Of a stretch of 64,000 bases of DNA, positions 60,601 to 64,000 are shown piece after piece (the stretch's first letter is position 1; each line of letters starts with the position of its first letter). This DNA comes from Onthophagus taurus (Eukaryota; Arthropoda; Insecta; Coleoptera; Scarabaeidae). The notes below the pieces were generated by a model. That model made no database searches, was not told where the DNA came from, and worked only from the letters and a program-made list of their open reading frames with translations. A program made the translations under genes and the position numbers. Where the stretch lies: assembly GCF_036711975.1 (NCBI RefSeq), contig NC_091967.1, forward strand, positions 14,012,001-14,076,000, in the 5' to 3' direction.

Positions 60601-61370
60601 ATTGTCAACGCAATCCTGCCTTTGCGTCGATAATGACGTTTAAGGGTTGCGTGCAAATTCCGTGGGCTCATTATATTGGATAATGCACACAACCTTCAGC
60701 TTCTTACTTTACAATATGTACCCAATTATCTCAGCTTAACGAGCTTGTACGTAGAGGTAAAACGGTAACGAAACATCGCAATTAACGAATTACAAAATTG
60801 TATCAAAGAACGATACTAGTAATGGAAGAATATGTACAATCTTAATTCAAAGTATCTTTCTACGATATGTATAAAATTATTAAGTATTCCGAATGAGTTA
60901 AATATAAGTCTTTTAAAATGTTTACATTTAACGCGTTCACAAAATGAGGAGAACTAAGATTAATCTACGAAGTTTTATAATGGCAATTTTAAACGCTGTA
61001 TTTAATATCTATGTACTGTTTGTTTAATTTTAATTCTCACATTTATACAATGACGACGACGCAAGAGTATTTCTTAATCTTACATTGTTAAAGAAGTATT
61101 TTGAATACGTACCTCTAAATCTAGAATCAAGTAGTCCCTCCCCCACACGTATTTATCACTTAGTTTAATATTCACAGCACCATAAAAAATTATACGAGAA
61201 ATGTTTGCGGTTAAACTGTAATGTAATTATTAATTACCCTGTATCAGTTTGAGTATTAAAAATCTTATTTACACAAACACTATAAATACTATAATAATTA
61301 CACTAATCTTTTACGTATACGTTTACACTTCAACCGATTGCCTATTTGCATCGGTATTTTGCACATCCTG
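57625..61370. other. Sequence downstream of the glutamate receptor gene
   Basis: No exon is found. The part adjoining 61371 must include the receptor's 3' UTR, but I could not place a convincing AATAAA within the first 250 nt, so its length is unknown. Confidence 0.4.
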
Positions 61371-62274
61371 CTATAACTGGATATCCTTGGCTATGATGGC
61401 CAAGGGACCGTTACCGACGTTACAGTTGTTGTTGAGCTTCTGTAGATGATCTTGAGAACTGTAAACGGTGTGGTTGGTGTCAGGTGATGGGATCGTCTGC
61501 GTTCCAAACTCTTTTGTTTCAATCTTTGGTTTTTCATCTAAGACATAAATATTTATTAGATTAATAGTGCAGATAAAATAGATTAATTACCAAATCGAAC
61601 TTCTTCCTTGGTTACAGGTGGAACGTGCTTCTGGATCTGCTGTTTTTGATTGCAAGTTGCAGCAGTTACCATAACAGTTGCCATCATACTACCGGAACCT
61701 GTCGTTCCAGTTGTTTTGCTGATCGCAGAATATCTTAACGGCATCATACTTTGTCTGACGTTTCTTTCCGGTCGGATAAGGATAATGTATAACTAAGAAA
61801 GAGAAAGTAAAAGGTCGTTTAGATGGAATGTTGATGAGTCCCGAATCGGTTTACCTTTGGGCCAAAGAGACATGCTAATGTCACGTAAGCAGATAGACTT
61901 ATTGTAACGGACATGCTCGTTATTCTTACGGCGACGTTATTTGCAGTACCGAAGTAAAGTGGGACGAATGCCAACCAAATAACACACGTTGTGTACATTG
62001 CAAACCCTAAATAAATACGGATACAAATAAAAGGAATTTACAACTTATTTAATAGCTCACCGATATGTTTAGATTCGTTGAAAGCTTCTGGAATTTTTCT
62101 TGTAAGAACTGCGTATATTGTACATATTATAATCAAAAATATGGGATACATGAATGCTATCATATATGAAGCGTCTATGGAAGAAGAGCACACAAGGAGG
62201 TTGTCATCCTTGGTAGGATAATGGTGAATGGCTCTAGCTGGTGAAATCACCATCCATACTCCGTTTATCAATAC
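61371..62274 (-). CDS. Metabotropic glutamate receptor, last four exons (5' part beyond window), with one frame break
   Basis: Exons on the minus strand are 62061-62274, 61855-62006, 61591-61793 and 61371-61537, all GT-AG. The first covers the end of TM4 (VLINGVWMVISP), a Cys-bearing extracellular loop (LLVCSS), TM5 and the class C motif LTRKIPEAFNESKHIG. The second has TM6 (MYTTCVIWLAFVPLYFGTAN) and TM7 (ISLSAYVTLACLFGPK). The third continues LYIILIRPERNVRQSMM, then the tail. The family couples glutamate binding by an N-terminal Venus-flytrap domain, not in this window, to G proteins. The tail frame (KTTGTTGSG, VTAATCNQKQ, then TKEFGTQT and a stop) is out of register by one base at a GGG run, 61740-61742. 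Read literally, the protein stops about 20 codons after SMMP. The gene continues right of 62274. Confidence 0.93.
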
Positions 62275-63650
62275 CTATAAAAAGGAGTTTACTATCAGGC
62301 GATTACCATCCCCTAAAAAGTTACAAAGTATACGCAGCGTGTTCGGTTTATGACCCGAACTGGCTTTTAAATAAAACCACCCCATGTAATGGATATTTTA
62401 TGAATACATAATTCTTTTGTAATGGTGTATTAACTTTTTTTTCATGTCTAAATAAAATACAAAAAAATAAAAATATTTTTAAGATATAATAAAGTTCCTC
62501 CGTTTCAGTTGAAACGTGCTGACGACATTTCAAAAAGCTACCCCTTTAGACGACCATCAAAGAAGTCGCCGAGAACGTAATGGACGATTACGCTTATGAT
62601 TGTTGAAAACTGCCCAGATCGCCTTCAGGAAACTGGCTTAGCTTACCCTATTGTATACGTACAGGTGCGGTTGGCATTGGCGTGAAAGTAAAGTAATAAA
62701 CGAACCCTAGTTTTATTATTTATGCGGTCTCGTAGGGTTGCAGCCGGTAGATGAGTTTGTCAGGAAAGTGTTGGGTAGCTGACGCCTTTGGAATACATGG
62801 GTATTCAGGCAGAGTTTCGTTACACCGAGGGTGAAAACCGCCGAGGGAAAGTGTTCTTTGTTTCTCGCAGGTGTTCACGCTTTGGCGAGTCGTTACATGG
62901 AACGAAAGTTAGTTACGTTACTAAATTTATGAGAAATAGGAATTGCTTAAAACAGCGCGGTATAAAATAAATTAAAATTTGTAATAAAGATATATTATTT
63001 TAAATTCATTAAACTAAATAAATTCAAATGAACAAAAAGAAATAAAATTATTAATACATTCATACATACATTTTATGTATACTCTACGAGGTAATAAATT
63101 TAATTTCGGATGTGAATGAATTACGGAGTTATATCTGCCATAAAAAAATAAATAAAAATAATTGAATTATTACACACTACTCTAATTAAACTTGATAATT
63201 ACTGTAACAGTTCTACAGCAGAATAACTGTGAAAATGGGCGATCTTATGTTCATTTGTGAAATTTCTATTATATTTATAATTCAGCTAGAAATTGTTACG
63301 GGAGCTAAATTTAAATTGATAAGGATGGCATTTATTGTATAATTTTACATCTACATTTACCTTTTCGTTTGCACATTTGAAAAAATGATCGATCATATAA
63401 ACTTACTTATCCACTCCGAAAATATTATTATTGTATTTGTAGCATGGTCGTCTTGCTCCGTTCGCTCATTAATTTCTAGATGAAAAGATCTTTACTATAT
63501 TTTGCAAGTTTAAAGAGCAAAAGTTGCACAATTCATTCCAAAAAGTAACCGAAGGAAAATAAGCTAGAAACTCGATTAATCATAGCAAATCAGGGAAGGA
63601 TTGTATTTATTCTAATTTTGCTTACATTTATTTCATTAAATTACTGTGGC
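62275..63650 (-). other. Intron of the glutamate receptor gene
   Basis: The exon at 62274 is preceded by a good acceptor (CCTTTTTATAG on the minus strand). The missing upstream exons, starting with TM1-TM4, are not found before the window ends, so this stretch is intronic. No other gene is seen. Confidence 0.7.
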
Positions 63651-63850
63651 AAAACTTACACAAAAAGACGGAGAGGAAGACCTTCAAAGCGATGGAAAGA
63701 CAGCTGGACCCCAATATCACAGAAGAAGCGGAACCAGCAACGACGAAGCGTCATAACAAGTGATATGGCTTTCGATAAGAAGAAGATGATAAGCTTAATT
63801 TCTGCCGAACTTAGAAGATTGCACAAGTATTTTGGATCTGTTAAGTAGGA
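63645..63850 (+). mobile_element. Retrotransposon C-terminal fragment in the receptor intron
   Basis: The plus-strand frame reads TKRRRGRPSKRWKDSW, the conserved 'RGRP-KRW-D' tail of many RTE-like LINE proteins, followed by ordinary sequence. It is antisense to the receptor gene. Only the tail is present. Confidence 0.55.
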
Positions 63851-64000
63851 AATTATAAAGGATAGCTCAACACTAATAACGCAAGTTTTCAAATTGGAAA
63901 CAATTATCACAATCATATCAAGTAAAATATTGCACACTTTTCAAGCTGAATTGAAAGATAATAATGCCTATTTTTTCCGAAAAAACAATACTGTTATGTA

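Noticed and set aside
1-64000. tRNA genes, rRNA, CRISPR arrays, bacterial operons
   Set aside because: No cloverleaf with A and B boxes, no rRNA blocks and no regular spacer arrays were seen; the split genes show nuclear animal DNA.

Overview
This is a eukaryotic, almost certainly insect, nuclear DNA window. It is AT-rich, with GT-AG introns, short exons and many decayed transposons. The insect assignment rests on the protein gene set and intron style. A beetle is my best guess, but the sequence alone does not prove it.

Genes lie in two compact clusters and at the right edge. In the first 13.5 kb are: a four-exon ARL6IP1 gene (+, 605-4240), an ER-shaping membrane protein; a convergent six-exon coiled-coil gene resembling IQCE (-, 4940-6442); a five-exon COP9 signalosome subunit 7 gene (-, 10243-11273); and a two-exon gene for a small secreted four-cysteine peptide (-, 13153-13392) lying between two direct repeats. 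At 35.8-36.5 kb is a four-exon DESI-type PPPDE peptidase gene (+). At 61.4-62.3 kb are the last four exons of a metabotropic glutamate receptor (-). Its upstream exons lie beyond the right edge, and a one-base frame break separates its seven-helix core from its tail. The genes do unrelated housekeeping, signalling and secretory jobs; nothing suggests a shared pathway.

Mobile DNA explains much of the rest. The most complete element is a 2.43-kb mariner/Tc1-type transposon (15686-18113) with inverted repeats of about 540 bp and a DD41D-spaced transposase broken once at an A9 run. Diverged pieces of the same family lie in the ARL6IP1 intron, where another element is nested, and at 6.9-7.3 kb. 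Remnants of non-LTR retrotransposons occur at about 2.9-3.5, 8.0-8.3, 11.8-12.3, 14.1-15.0, 24.9-25.2 and 63.7 kb. Small non-autonomous elements include a piggyBac-like one at TTAA sites, a dispersed CTAG-rich palindromic family with pogo-like ends, and a 1-kb element whose inverted repeats enclose a 175-185-bp tandem array.

The stretches 18-35 kb and 37-61 kb are gene-poor. I found no convincing exon, tRNA or known microRNA there, only repeats and unassigned AT-rich sequence. They could hold regulatory DNA or non-coding RNA that cannot be seen by eye. I did not find a clearly new multi-gene system. The best candidates for a second look are the repeat-flanked secreted peptide gene, the long-TIR DD41D transposon, the tandem array inside inverted repeats, and the receptor frame break.
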